Source of the DNA: Drosophila persimilis
Taxonomy: Eukaryota > Arthropoda > Insecta > Diptera > Drosophilidae
Length of the DNA: 64,000 nucleotides
Assembly (NCBI RefSeq): GCF_003286085.1
Contig: NW_020825312.1
Coordinates: 186,001 to 250,000, forward strand
Direction: 5' to 3'
Each line of letters begins with the position of its first letter. Positions within the stretch are counted from its first letter, which is position 1. Below the pieces are notes generated by a model. It was not told the DNA's origin. It saw only the letters and a list, made by a program, of their open reading frames with translations, and made no database searches. A program made the position numbers and the translations under genes. Below are positions 10,290 through 23,060 of the stretch, piece by piece.

Positions 10290-10923
10290 TTTACTGTATG
10301 TTACTAAGTTTCCATTTATCTCTTTTATGATCTTTCACATTTAGTAATCGAAATGTATTGTCAAGTGTTTGTTTGCTTTTACATACGTTTGTGTGGTGTA
10401 TATAGAGGCATATATGTATATCATATTGTACAGATCCCAACTGAAAACAAACAGAATACATCAACGTAAGGATAAAAACAAAAGGCGGACAAACATAATT
10501 TTAAAAAATTATATAATTAAGTAATCACAATACGTTTCAAACTTTAGGTTTTATAGATATTAGATTAGTATTCGCGGCATATAATCATGTGGTTGTGTTC
10601 GTGTGTGTGTGTGTGTGTGTGTGACGGTTTAAAAGGGTAATCAGCATATCAATTTACAACAGTTTTTCATTCTCATGGATTCTCGCTCTCATCCGAGATT
10701 CGTGTGTGTGTGCACAACATTAACTATCTGAACTAGGGCAGGTGTTACGGGGCGGGGATAGGGGTGGGCGTTTGGGTGTTGTTTAAAAATAGTTCAACAA
10801 AATACATATACATTTATATATATTTATATAGTTAGTAGTTATATGAGATTCCTGTCGGTTTTAGCTTCTGCTTCTCGGCTCCTCTGCTCCCCTCCTTCAC
10901 TTTCATCATCATCGTTCATCAGC

Positions 10924-13042
10924 TTATTCGCTCATGTAGGGATAGTTGACGTCACGCAGGGGCACAAACGTCTCCTTGATGGACTGCGGTGAAGTCCAGC
11001 GTAGAATGTAGTGGGGTCCGCCAGCCTTGTCGTTGGTACCGGACATCCGACCGCCACCGAATGGCTGTTGGCCCACAACAGATCCGGTCGACTTGTCATT
11101 GATGTAGAAGTTTCCGGCAGCCCATTTGAACTCCTCCAAAGCGGTTTGGACCCAATTCCTTAGCAAAGGATTAAAGAAATTAAACAACATATTTACGAGT
11201 TTCAGATCTTTCGCTTACTCGTCTTGTCCGAATATTGCTCCAGTTAGGGCAAACTTTGTGGAGGTGTGAACCAGCTTCATGGTCTCCGCCAAGTCCGCTT
11301 CCTTGTACACATAGATGGTCAGCACGGGCCCGAAGATCTCCTCAACCATGATCCGATCCTTGGGATCTTTGCTAACCACAATGGTTGGATTTACAAAGTA
11401 GCCCTTGCTGTCCGAGTAGGTACCGCCGGCGATTATCTCCAGGTTTGGAGACTTCTTGGCATGCTCTATATAGCTGGTAATGCGTTTAAATGCTTTGTCA
11501 TCAATGACAGCCGATGTGAAGCTGCTGATGTCTTGGACATCGCCTATTTTTAGTTTCTCCGCCTCGCACTGCAGGCCAGCCTTGATCTGCGGAGAGAGTT
11601 GAAGGTCAAACAGATTAGTAGGGGGCAATCAGTGCTGAATGGCGCTCGACCAACCAACCTCTGGCCACAGAGACTCGGGCACATACATGCGCGAGCAAGC
11701 CGAGCACTTCTGTCCGCAGTACTCGAAGGCCGAGCGTATTGTCGATGTGACTACCGACTGGACGTCCGCCGATTTGTGCACGAAGTGGAAGTTCTTGCCA
11801 CCACACTCGCCAATCAAGCGGGGAAAGTTGATGTAGTTGTCAATATTGTTGCCCACCTGTTTCCACAAGCGGTTGAATGTTCTGTCCGAGAGATAGAATA
11901 CAATATAGAACAGAAATCAATAATCCGACTCTTACTTACGGCACAGAGCCGGTGAAATTGATGCCTGCCAGGTGGGGACTGGCCGTAATCGTGTCTCCGA
12001 ACACCGGCCCATCGGCTGGCACAAAGTTAACAACGCCATCGGGCACTCCTGCCTCGCGCATGATATTGAAAATGCGCCAATTGGAAAGCATGGCCGTGTC
12101 AGAGGGCTTCCACAGCACAGCATTGCCCTGGAAAACGAGACGGGAGTGCACAGGGTGTTAGCTTAATTGATTGGGAATTTTAGGGGCTTGGTCGTCCTAC
12201 CATCAAAGCGGGGGTGTAGGATAAGTTGCCGCCAATGGCCGTGAAGTTAAAGGGGCTGACAGCGGCAATAAAGCCGTCGATGCCACGATATCGCATGGAA
12301 TTCTTGGTGACCTTGATGTCCTCACTAATGGGACGATATTTGGAGACCTCCTTCAGGAAGTAGGCATTCAATCTGCATGTAAATGAATCCAGATATTAGA
12401 AATGCTATTCCCTTGAGGCTGACTTTCCCCATTTACCGTATGAAGTCAATCAGCTCTGCTGCCGCATCGATTTCGGCTTGAATGACCGTCTTGGACTGTC
12501 CCAACATGGTGGCCGAATTCAATTCCTGGCGGTACTTTGTGGCCATCAGATCAGCGGCCTTCTCCCAGATATTCAAGCGTTCTGCCAGCGGCACCCGATC
12601 CCACTTGGGCTGCGTTTCCACAGCGGTTTTGATGGCCTGCTGCAGGAGCTTCTTATCGGCATAGTAGAACTGGGCCAGCTTGTGTGCATGATCGTGGGGC
12701 ATAACCTGATGCCGCACATCGGATGTCTTGAACTCCTTGCCGCCTATCACAATGGGAATCTCCTCGCAGTGAGAGGCCGTGGCCTTAAGAGCCTGCTGTA
12801 GGGCCTTGCGCTCCGGCGAATCCTTGCGGTAGCTCAGAATCGGTTCGTTCTCGACACTAAAGTCCTTTAGCTTGAGCTCCGGAATCGCAGAGCCCAGACC
12901 TCGCACATGGCTAGCAGCGGTGGATAAGTGGTGTTACATGGACCTCTCTTTCAACTTGAAAATCAACAGGAACTTACCTCTGGATTACGCTCTGCTGCTG
13001 GCCGGAGCACCTGGCGGGCGTATTGCGTAGCAATCGCAACAT
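10924..13042 (-). CDS. P5CDh1: Delta-1-pyrroline-5-carboxylate dehydrogenase, mitochondrial (ALDH4 family, about 574 aa)
   Basis: Seven coding exons on the minus strand: 12978-13042, 12437-12910, 12201-12372, 11940-12127, 11659-11881, 11219-11586 and 10924-11158 (stop TAA). All splice ends are GT-AG and the frame is kept throughout. The enzyme oxidises P5C/glutamate semialdehyde to glutamate with NAD+ in proline breakdown, in the mitochondrial matrix. The first residues (MLRLLRNTPARCSG) form a basic, Arg-rich targeting peptide. Seen in the protein: SPFNFTAIGGNL, NAVLWKPSD, FTGSVP, the catalytic Glu in GECGGKN (about residue 325), and the nucleophilic Cys in YCGQKCSA (about residue 359). EEIFGPVLTIYVY and QQPFGGGRMSGT are typical late ALDH motifs. 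The length equals family members and no breaks were found. The gene symbol is assigned by similarity and expected neighbourhood. Confidence 0.95.
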
Positions 13043-14642
13043 CTTTTACTGGATTAAGGGGCCTGTCTCGGTTTTTGCCTTGTTATATAAGCTCTGTTGT
13101 CGTCGTCGGTGTCAGCGGTGCTTCGTTTCAACTAGAATTTTGCTATCTGTGTGATAAGCACAAAGGCGGCAGGCGAAAGGTACAAAACGAAACGAAAAAC
13201 ATTTGATTAGTTTTCATTTATCAGCGCAGCCTTGAAAATTCATTGGGGGGCTACACTGCTCGGGCGAGTCGCACGAGCAGCAGCGGCAGCGTCACCGTCA
13301 CCGTCGCGTGATTTTGATAAGGAGCCAAACGTGAAGAGAGACCGACAGACACACCCCCCGGGCCTAAACCAAGATAAGGCCACACTTGATCAAGTAATTT
13401 TCTGTACTTGCATGTAATATAAGCTCGAATATCAAGTTGAATTGGATTTTCTAGCGCGAAACACTGAATAAACTCGTCAAGTTTTTTTTCTCGGTATCTA
13501 AATTGTCTCTTCTCTTGCTCGCGCACACACACAAATACACACGAACTTGCATACATACACCAATAAAAGCAAAATTTGACAAGCATCAGCTGTTCTGTGT
13601 ACGCTGCACAGTGGTGCGGATGCTTACCAACACTAACATTCATTGTAAACTTTCCGCTATCGACATACCGTCAAAAACTTTCATTCGCCGATATTGTGTG
13701 CCGTATTCCAGAAAAAACCAGACTGAAATTTATTGATATAGGTGAATGGCTAGAGGGAACTAATATCATTATCGCCTACTTGTTTTGAATTGTTTGACCA
13801 CTGTGCGCTGGCTACGGAAATTTCCTAATGCCGAAACAAACCGATATACGTGTGTAGTATGTGCATATGTGGAGCTTATACCAAAGGTATGTACATATAG
13901 TTCTTGTTGTTTTTTAACTGGCACTGCCTTGATTTATGAAATTAAGCAGCCTGGACGGGGAGCGCGGGGAGGCGACCCACCGTGTACCAGCAGTTGTTCT
14001 TGCGAGGCAGAGAGAGACAGAGGACGGCGATGCGCGTGAGCAGCAACTATGTATGAAAGTTAGAAAGAGAAAGGTAGAACAAATATGGAGCAAGCATTTT
14101 TGCATTGTTCGTCAGATTGTCAAGTGATTTTAATAAAATGCAATTAAAGCTGAGGAAAATTGATTTTTACCAATACATACCATCTGTACGTGACTACAGA
14201 CAACATTAGTATGTATGCATGTGCATATGTATGTAAATTTATCGGTAGAATAATAATAAAAAGGCCAACAAAACAAGAACAAGTCACAAGTTGATTTTTG
14301 AGGCCAAGTAAAACGTACGAAAAGCAACTAAATACAACAAAAATTCGTTACTCAGCTGTAGATACACACACTAACACACAGGCGCATTCAAAATTCACTT
14401 GGTTTTGGCCCGTTTTGCTCTTGTTGTTGTTGTTGCTGCTGCCGCTGCTGCTGCTGTTGTGACCCATTATGCAATGTAATGTTTTTGCCTCCCGTTTATT
14501 GTTAGCTTATTGGTCGCTTGAGACCCTTACTATCATTATATTTTGCAATGTAACACATTGCACACTGTGCACAAATAAAATTGATTTTACGCTTACTTTG
14601 TGTGTTTTCAGGTGACGGCGCTGGTCAAAAACGCGACTGTGC
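13043..14642. other. Intergenic region between P5CDh1 and the 501-bp duplication
   Basis: Contains the P5CDh1 upstream region (TATATAA about 40 bp before its ATG on the minus strand, possibly within the 5' UTR) and a (TTG/CTG)n-rich stretch at 14421-14460. No gene is supported. Confidence 0.5.
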
Positions 14643-15640
14643 TTTTGTTTGGCTGGGACTATTTAAGCCAAATAAAAAGAGCGCTATAAAATTTAGCCGT
14701 TGCCGGTAGGGTTGTTAAAGATGTATCGATATATTATTAGCCGATTTTCGGTTTCAATATCAATATTTTTGTGTCATATTTGAAGTTTGGCGCCATAGAG
14801 CCTTGTTTGTTATTATTTTTATTAGGAAATTATTTTAACTATATTGGAGGCTTCTATTTTGTTTAGTTTTTCTAAGTTCTGGCTGTCTTATATAGGCAAT
14901 TGAAATTAGCCATGTTCAGAAATTCCATCATTAACTTCATCTAGAGAAAGTTTTATCTTGGCTCAAAAGAACTTGAACTGGTTCAGTTCGTTATCGACTC
15001 GCATGCTGCTCGTGACTGCTTTCCACCTATGCACCCCTGCAATGTCATACTTTCCAACACTTGGGTTAGCTATCGAATGCCGCGCCAAAATTTGAAAATG
15101 GACAAGCTTTGCGAATTTTCTTTACACATTTATTAGACTGTTATTTTGTTTGGCTGGGGCTATTTAGAAAGAGCGCTCTAAAATTGAGTAGCTGTCGGTT
15201 GGGTTGTTAAATATATACCTATATATTGTAAGTCGATTTTCGGTTTCAATATCAATATTTTTGTGTCATATATGTTGCATAAAGCCTTGCTCAAATTTCT
15301 CAATCAAGGAAGATATACTGCGACTATTTGAAAATCAGAATGAATAACGACTGTCAATATTGGAGGCTTCTAAATATAATTCTAATAAAAATTAAGTGTT
15401 TCTAAGGTTTGGCGCTTTTAATTAGCCAAGTGAAATTAGCTATTTTAAAAATTCCACCTTATTTTTCACCTATCGAAATGTTTTGTCTTGGTTCAAATGA
15501 ACATGACTCCCATGTGGCTGCTTTCCACCTATCCAGCCCTGTGACCTCATATTTGCCAACACTTGGGTTAGCTATCGAATACCGCGCCTAGATTTGAAAT
15601 TTGAGAAGCTTTGCGAATGTTTCTCACACATTTATTCGTG
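14643..15640. repeat. Diverged 501-bp tandem duplication
   Basis: Copy 1 (about 14643-15143) and copy 2 (about 15144-15640) share TTTGTTTGGCTGGG, GATTTTCGGTTTCAATATCA, GCTTTCCACCTATSCA-like and AACACTTGGGTTAGCTATCG segments in the same order and spacing. Substitutions and small indels separate them. I do not recognise it as a known transposon and no coding potential is visible. Confidence 0.75.
15631..15636 (-). terminator. Poly(A) signal of the Gly/Tyr-rich gene
   Basis: AATAAA on the minus strand, about 100 nt after the stop at 15735. It lies in the last bases of the second copy of the 501-bp duplication. Confidence 0.5.
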
Positions 15641-15734
15641 CTAAAACACATATTTTTTATGAAAAAAAAAATTATTAACCAATATTTACACTTTAACTAG
15701 CTTAGGGTAATAGGGAAATAATATCACTCCAGGG

Positions 15735-16217
15735 TTAGCCGTAGTAGCCGCCGCTCCCCGCACTGGCCGTGGCAAAGCCGCCACTGCTGCTGGCATAGGC
15801 CGTGTCTATAAGAGAAAACATGTCCAAAACACTTGTAGATTGCAGACGGAAGGATTAAGGGAGCTTCAGGCAGATGTGCATGGATTTCTACTTACTCATT
15901 CCGTTGCCTCCGCCGTACGGGAAACCGCCGTAACTGGGATAGCCATACTGGGACTGACCGTACTGACCATACTGGCCGTATATCGAATAGGGATTGTAGC
16001 TCGGATATGAGTAGTAGGGATATCCGCCGTAGCTGGGATAACCGTAGCCATAGGCATTACCATACATGTTCCCATAGCCGCCACCCAATCCAGCGCCGGC
16101 GCCCGCTCCCCCACCATAGTACGGATATCCATAGTACTGGCCCTGAACCATCTGCAGAACTGTGGCCGATACGACTAGGCCCAGCCAGAGGCAATTTCTT
16201 GTATTTTTTGCAGACAT
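15735..16217 (-). CDS. Small secreted Gly/Tyr-rich protein (about 130 aa)
   Basis: There are two exons on the minus strand, 15896-16217 and 15735-15805 (stop TAA), joined by a 90-nt GT-AG intron. An open frame extends further upstream, but the ATG at 16217 is preferred because it places a clear signal peptide at the start (LWLGLVVSATVLQMVQG, cleavage probably before QYYGYP). The mature part is almost entirely Gly, Tyr, Pro, Ser and Gln: YGYPYYGGGAGAG, several YPSYGG units, then YGQYGQYGQSQYG. It ends with SSGGFATASAGSGGYYG. Such composition occurs in fly cuticle, eggshell and other extracellular matrix proteins, so a structural role is an inference. I cannot name the orthologue. The gene stands alone between a tandem duplication and the large non-coding region. 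Confidence 0.8.
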
Positions 16218-16262
16218 ATTTGTTGTTTTTGGTGGTTGTTTTGTGTGTAATCCTCGAACGCA

Positions 16263-16300
16263 GACTGAATGCAAAACCACTGGCACTAACTGATTTTATA
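16263..16300 (-). promoter_or_regulatory. TATA box and initiator of the Gly/Tyr-rich gene
   Basis: On the minus strand TATAAAAT starts at 16300, and an initiator-like TTCAGTC lies 34 bp downstream (16263-16269). This is a slightly long but plausible TATA-Inr distance. It implies a 5' UTR of about 50 nt. Confidence 0.5.
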
Positions 16301-19050
16301 GAGTTTGCCAACTGGTATATTCGCGATTTTTACCAAACCATAAAACGCTTTTTTAATGGCGCTTAATCGCCCGCCCATCAAGCATTGCTCATCGGCCTCA
16401 CTGTCCGCTGACGCTGTTTGCTTGCTCGGGCATGACCCAAGCGGCGTATACGTATTTTTACAATATTGTGTAAACCGTAAATAGTGCTCCCACGACCAGA
16501 AACAAAACAAAGTTTTTAACAATATTTGTTTACAAGTTGTCAACCCTCCCACACATAATGCTATTATGATAACCGTTTTGCTCTCAGTATCAATTAGTTA
16601 GGCGGTTTTTCAGTGGCGCAGGGGTTCACAAGTTTTCCGCATAAACATAGTCATTAGCCTTAAAATTGTTTGATGGGCCGCTTAGTCATGTGGTGCTGTG
16701 CTGTTCGGGTGGTTTCCACTCTTTGAGGTTCATTGCCTGGGTGGTCAATGCTCATCAACGCCCTTCAAATGAGGTCAATAATTATAATTCTTTTTGGCGG
16801 GTATCAATTTGACTTAAGCATTGACCGAGAGTTCAGTCTGAAGGACTTTTACCTTTTTGTCATGCATGGGCATCCATGGGAATTTCCCCCCCAATCTGGT
16901 ATAGATTACATCTATCATCTGCCACCTGATTACCCCCCAATCTGTATGCCTGTCCGTCCTTGTACATTGACAAATTACAAGTCACAATATTTTATGCAAT
17001 TTTCCAAACAGAGTCGACAAAGGCAAAGAGAGAGAGAGAGAGAGAGAGAAAGACCAGAAAACTTGCCAAATTCGTGTACAAAAAAGTATCCAAAAATTCA
17101 TTCATAAATTTTTAAATCCTTTTCCCCTACACTGTGCTCATTTGTGTTGGTGTGTGTTGGGTTTTACACTGGCCAACAATGGAAAATGTCATAGAATTGC
17201 CATCGCTGCTATTATTGTTCTTTGTCGAGCCTTTCGGTTCGCACGCAGCTGACGTTTCTCTCTCTCTCTCTCTCTCTATCTCTCGCGCGCCATCTCTTTC
17301 TTTTGCCATCTCGCTCTCTCGTTTTCACTCTACATTGCCGCATTACTTTCGGTTCTGCAGGTGGGCCAGGTGTGCTTTTGTGCCGCGTAGGTGTTGCATT
17401 GTTGCTGCTCTCCAGTCGAGTGAGTTGCATCTGCATCGAGTCCGGACATGTTTGCGCATGCTCAAGCTCGGATTTCGAAGCACCCTGTACGCCCATTCCG
17501 TTCCCCGATTGAGTCCGAGTGATGTTTTTGAGTGCACCAAAGTGCAAGCCTTGCAGGTTGTTGCAGGTGGTTCCCCACGTAACCTCATATATAAGTCATA
17601 TATAAGTCTACATTTCGTTGTAGAAGATGATCGATTTTGCATGTAAGGAATTCCTTAAGCATCTCAAGATCTTTAAGGTATATTTTTAGTTTATTCGAGA
17701 GTCCCAAATAAAGAGAATCCCAAAAGGTATTCCATGGATGATTCTAGGAACAAAGAACAAAAGGAACATTTCAATCTTGGTCCCAACTGGCAACATCTTA
17801 TCCTAAATAGTCGAATATCTTTTGGAATTTGACGTCTGAAATTCCCTAAGATTCCTTCGATTGTGCCCTTAAAATCTTAGAGCCTGAATAGTGAATATAA
17901 AATGGAATTGAGGGCTCTTTAAACCTTTAAGACCTCCAAAAAATAGCCAAACTTCCCTCATATGCGATCATCTGGCATTCATAGTAATCCCAGTTCCATA
18001 ATTAGTTACAATTCAATTACACGAAAAATAGCATTCAGGAAACCCTTTAATGCCAGAGATAATAACCAGCATTTATCCCTATCTTAGGGGCTGGAATCAA
18101 TTGGCAAAGTACGCCCCAAACCCCGTAGCCCGTGCCCCGCCACTTAATTTCCTTGCCCCAAATGAGCAATTTTCATATTAAAAAGTTTGTCTATACCTCT
18201 CTAGCACTTGCTCAACCCCTCGACGGAAAAATGAAAGCTATCCTTCACAAAACTTCATTAAACTTTTCGTTCCTTTCACTTTGCTCTTTTTCTACCTTTT
18301 TTTTTTTGTTTGTTTTGTTTTCTTGTTTTTTTGTGATAATTTTTGGGACAGTAAAATGCTAATTGTTAGTCCGAAAATGTCCGAACCATTCATGTTTTTG
18401 GATACTTTTCCAATTTGGGCAACAGTTTTACATGTAATTAATTAAAAATTTGATGCAGCAGCAACTTTTGTTTGCTTGTCAGGAATGCACTAAAAAACGA
18501 AAAGCTAATTAAAACTTGAAAAATATGAAGAGGAGCAGCAACTACAGCAACTGCAGCAACTAATGCCCTGGCCCCGAAGAGATCGTCCCGCTGAGAAATC
18601 ACTCAGAATGCGCTGGCCCCGTCAGGGGCAATGGCTATCAGGAAAACTCACTCAAAGTTGCAGCTAAGCGGCGGTGGAGGCGGATGCAAAAGTGCAGCTG
18701 AAAATGTTACGCATACGCCGCATGGGTCCGAGAGAGAGATGAGCACGCTGAGGCCGTCTCGCTCTGAGTGCACTAAGCGGGTGGTTGGCAGGAGGGAGGG
18801 GGTGTGAGGGCGGCAAAAAAATACAAAAAAAATCAATTAAAATGCACTCGAGTGGGATTGTCGAACCGCACACTCTGCGACACCTCCACTCTATGGGGAT
18901 GTTGGGTTTTTAGGAAATTTGTAAGAAATTTTCGAACGAAAATAAGCAAATGCCTTCTCTCTCGCTCGCGCTCTCGCCCCAGCCGACAGGCTGTCTCTCA
19001 GGCTCTGTCTCTGTTGCCCTTGCCTCGCCATGGGTTTCGCGGGGGGATAT
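16301..19050. other. Gene-free region upstream of a candidate large + strand gene
   Basis: Contains (GA)n at about 17029-17048, a CT/GAGA tract at 17257-17288, and a second GAGA-rich stretch at 18955-18982. Open frames here are simple-sequence artefacts. GAGA tracts often lie close to developmental promoters. Confidence 0.5.
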
Positions 19051-19058
19051 TTCAATTC

Positions 19059-19695
19059 AGTTATTTGTGCAATTTCGCTCAGACCAGTTGTGTGCTCCTT
19101 GGGCCCCGTGTGCGCTTTCAGCATTCTCAATCAATCAGCAGACCATTTCCGAAACACTGAAACCGAAACAGAAACAGCAGATAGCCATCAGAAATTCCGA
19201 ATTTAAGCCAAAAAATTAACAGGCTCCGCCTCCCGCCACAGCCCCAGAAGCATACTGCATACAGAATACAGCATACAGCGGATCAAGTGCATTATCCAAA
19301 AGGCCGCCCAACCGCAATCAACATCCCAGACAACCCACACGGAGTCAGAGAGCAAAAGAAAGGAGAAAGAGAAAGAGCAGGAGAAAGCGCAAGAGAGAGC
19401 GAGCGAGAGCGAGAGAGAGTCCCAGAGAGGAAATAACAGTTTGGAAAGCTAATAGCATTCTGCTTTCTCTGTGTGTACGTCTGTGTCTGTGCGTGTTTTG
19501 CCGCGTTGTTTTTTTTTCCTGTGTGAGTGACTGTACTTTTTGGCGCCCAAAAACATTTTGAGCGAATCATCAGAAACAAGCAAGCAAACAAATCAACAAA
19601 CAAGCAAACAAACAAACAAACAAACGGACAGACAGATAAAAACATTCAAACTAATTAACAAAATTGCGACAAAGCGAAATTTAATGTATTGACAG
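19059..19695 (+). other. Candidate non-coding first exon (5' UTR) of a large gene
   Basis: A CAGT initiator-like sequence near 19059 follows a GAGA-rich stretch. The next 600 nt are A/G- and CAAACA-rich, as in many fly 5' UTRs, and end at a near-consensus donor GACAG/GTGAGT (GT at 19696). No coding frame is visible. Given the neighbouring genes and the 45-kb non-coding region downstream, the gene may be mub (KH-domain, poly(rC)-binding type), but no coding exon is present to confirm this. Confidence 0.4.
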
Positions 19696-20910
19696 GTGAG
19701 TGCTCTTCGGGCTGTAAACTGAATGTTACAGATAATTGTAGGACGGCTCAAAAACTCCCAGTAGATCAATGATGAAGTGTATCTATCATTTGTGGGATTT
19801 GTTTGATAGCTACATACACTCGTATATATGTATATTTCACCCATTGAAAACTATTCAAAGGACAGCTACCATTGGTTATTGAGTATTTTCTATGAATATT
19901 ATGGGTGGGAGGCATGGATAGGGTTTATTTTGAGGATTATGTTTGCTATCCTACCTATAGGTTGGGTAATTCTTATGTAAAATTCGATCCCTATCGAACA
20001 AGCGAATCATTTTCAAAAATACCTCATAAATACCGATCTTAAGTCTTAAGTTTTTGCTTCAAGATCATAGTAATTCCAATTTTATGTCTTTCTCTCCCCT
20101 AAAATAGTAGGCTTCCCCTTCTTCATTCTCTATCATTTCTAAAGAAACATTTTTGACCTGTTCCCATTTTCTGTTCCTCTAGACTCTGGACTCTAGACCC
20201 TAGACTCTAGGGGGTATATTCGAGCGAGGCAATTTAAAATAATTCCGCGAGTAAATCCCATAAAAATTTCAACAACTTTGGCTATTTGTTGCCACGTCAT
20301 AATGCATTTTGTTCGTTTCGTTTCGTTTCGTTTGGGGCCAAGACAATGGCCCAGACACAAGGACACACACACACACACACACACAGACACACGCCATACA
20401 AAGGAATTTGCAGTGGTAGTTGTGGAGTGTGAGGACTAATTAAAACTCCGGTAGACGTCATAATTGGAGGGCGTACTGGAGGGGGGAGGGGGAGGGTAGG
20501 TGTTGGGGCCAGGCGGCTGGAGAGTAAATTAACTAGGCGAAGGCTTTTGTAAGGCATACCATGCTGCCTACATAGTTTGTGTCTTCCCAATCCCCCTGCC
20601 CCCTGCCCCCTTCCCCGACGGCATTGAGAGTATATGTATATAAAAAAAAATTCCCATTTAAAGGAGCCATGGACCAAAAATCCTGAAAGAAAGAGCCCAA
20701 CGAATAAGTGGGGAAATATGCAACTAAAAGGAGAGATGCGAGAGAGTGAACTGAAAAGAACCAAAACCAGAACAGAGAAGAACAGAAAGCAGAGAGAAAT
20801 ACATATATAGGTATATATATATATATATATATACTTTTGCCGTGCACTGTAATGAAAGGCCTCGGGCATAAGTTTTAAATAAATATTTGTCTCTGTGCAT
20901 GTGCATGGGG

Positions 20911-20946
<36 letters not shown>

Positions 20947-22132
20947 ATGTAATTTAACAAAAACAACTGCATAAAAACAAACAAAAATTGTGCACGAAAT
21001 GATGGAAGAAGCAGCAGCGGAAGAGGCAAAGAAATGGACAAGGGTCGGTCGGTCCAGGACAGCAGGGGTGTGGGGGGAGGGGGTTGGAGAGCGGTAGGAA
21101 CTGGCCAGAAACTACAGCGTATAAAAATGATGAGAGGCAACAAAAATATATAAAAAAAACGACTATAAGAAAGAGTAAAAAGTAACAAAGTTCCAAGGGG
21201 AATACTCTAGGAATTCCAGAAAATGTTTAAGAACAGGTTTTGCATCTTTGAATATTATACGGATTATTATAGAATATATTTAGAACGAAAACTGCAGGAG
21301 GAACAGTGCGAGATGTTGAGAGATATAAATAAATAAGAGATCAAGGCATTCGAATCATATCCAACCATCTAGAGATCCTAGGACATGCCCTACACGCTTT
21401 GCAGGGTATAATTATGGGGCTGCCCCAAAGGGGTGATCCGAGGGGTGAAGGCTAGGCAAACAGGCAGAGCTCGACAGTAAGAAAACTGCCTGACGGACTG
21501 CCTGAATGCTCCCCACTGTTGTTGACTGACTGTCAGAGGAGCTGGTCTGAGGGGGGATGGTGGGCTATTTTGCGGGAGAAAAGGCACTATTAAAGTCTTA
21601 GCGAATGTAGGTTGAGGTAGCCGTAGCCCCCGACAGGCGCCGCCATGTTTAGAATATGCACACAAAGCATAAGGCCAACAAAGAGGGGGATAGGACGGGG
21701 AAAGGAGGAGGCCGGGGGCGGGGGGGGGCGTCCAAGGAGGCTTGTTGCTCTGTTAGACAGTGTAACAAAAGATTTGCTTAGCTTTCATGTAAAGCGTAAA
21801 ATACAAACAATTATGCAGTTGGGTAGCTACCCGTACCCCCTTTCTGAACCCCCCCACCCCTGTCATGGCCCACGACCGTGCCTCAACCCCATCCTCCCCC
21901 ATTTCCTATTTAGTAGGCCGTCAAGCCACTTGAGTCCGAGACTTTGCTACTTGAAATTTTGGACAAAGCAGCGTCTACCTCCACTCGCTCCCCCCCCCTA
22001 GAGCCCCATTTCTGCCTCACCTATAGATGCACTATAGGGTGTCACGATTCGGCCTAGCCGAGGCCTACAAAAATATGACAAATTACAAAATAATTGTGCG
22101 CACAGTCAAAATGTTGTCCTCATTTGTTGTTC

Positions 22133-22164
<32 letters not shown>

Positions 22165-22660
22165 CTCCCTGTTGCTCTCCTTCTGCTTCCATGCACGCCT
22201 CCTACAACCCAATCCTCTTCAGCTACAGACCTCGTCCTCGTCCTCGTGCTCGTCATCGTCATCGTCAGCATACCTTGCAATATTAATGAACTCTTTTACA
22301 TCGTCTGTCATTTCCATGGCATTCGGCGGCAGTGTAAACCGCAGCAGGTTTACCCCCATCCCAGCCCCAGCCCCATCCCCGTCCCCCCCCCCCCCCCACC
22401 CAGCAAAAGCTCGCTGCTTCGCCGTCGTCTGCCTCCTTCCAATATCCAGTCCGCTCCTATTTGCAAGGCTGGCGGTGGCTTGGGAGCCAGCATTATAGAG
22501 CAGACTTCGACAGAGGCCCGACATCATGACGTATTTACTTTAGGCCTTGCATATAGAAAAAAATGCACGGTTTATGCGGCTGAAATAACGCGATAATGGT
22601 GGCCACTGAGAGTGGAACTTGTGAAGAGAATGTGTTTTGTATTTTGTATTTAAAACAAGT
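19696..22660. other. Gene-free, probably intronic, microsatellite-rich
   Basis: Holds (CA)n at 20364-20384, (AT)n at 20812-20832, (GT)n at 20912-20944 and C15 at 22383-22397. No supported exon. Confidence 0.5.
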
Positions 22661-23060
22661 AATTGTATGCCTGGTAATCGAAGAGTTTGGCACAAAGTAT
22701 TTATATTCTGGATCATCATCAATAGCCGAGTCGATATAGCCCTGTCTGTCCGTCCCGACAGGCGCCTATAACTCAGAGGCTATAGAGCAATCAAATTTTG
22801 TATCCATACTTTTGTGATATCACACTGTTTCGAGTGTATTTCGCCCTGCCCCCGAGCCCGCAGAACCATGGCGAATGACCATATCTACCAGACAACTGAA
22901 TTTGGTTCAGATTGGATTATTATTACGGCCATAATTAGCAAACCCATTAGCTACCCGTTCCACGCGCCTTCTCTTTCCCTCCCTCTCTCTCTTTTGCCCT
23001 CTTAAACGCCCTCTGTTGGAGACGAGCGAGATAGCAATACAGCTGTTGCGAAAAAATATT
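22660..23060 (+). mobile_element. DINE-1/INE-1-like Helitron fragment
   Basis: The stretch AAAGTATTTATATTCTGGAT followed by CAATAGCCGAGTCGATAT and CTGTCTGTCCGTCC (22695-22756) matches the DINE-1 leader. Further on, ATATCTACCAGA, TTCAGATTGGATTATTATTA and CCCGTTCCACGCGCC occur in the same order as in the relic at 8.9-9.0 kb. The family is therefore present at least twice in the window. Borders are approximate. Confidence 0.75.

Noticed and set aside
17134-17646. 170-codon + strand frame with a hydrophobic start
   Set aside because: Its core is a CT-repeat giving Ser-Leu runs; no family resemblance or splice support.
20297-21196. Hydrophobic minus-strand frames that might suggest a membrane protein
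   Set aside because: The hydrophobicity comes from AT, CA and CT repeats read as Ile/Tyr, His/Thr and Leu/Phe.
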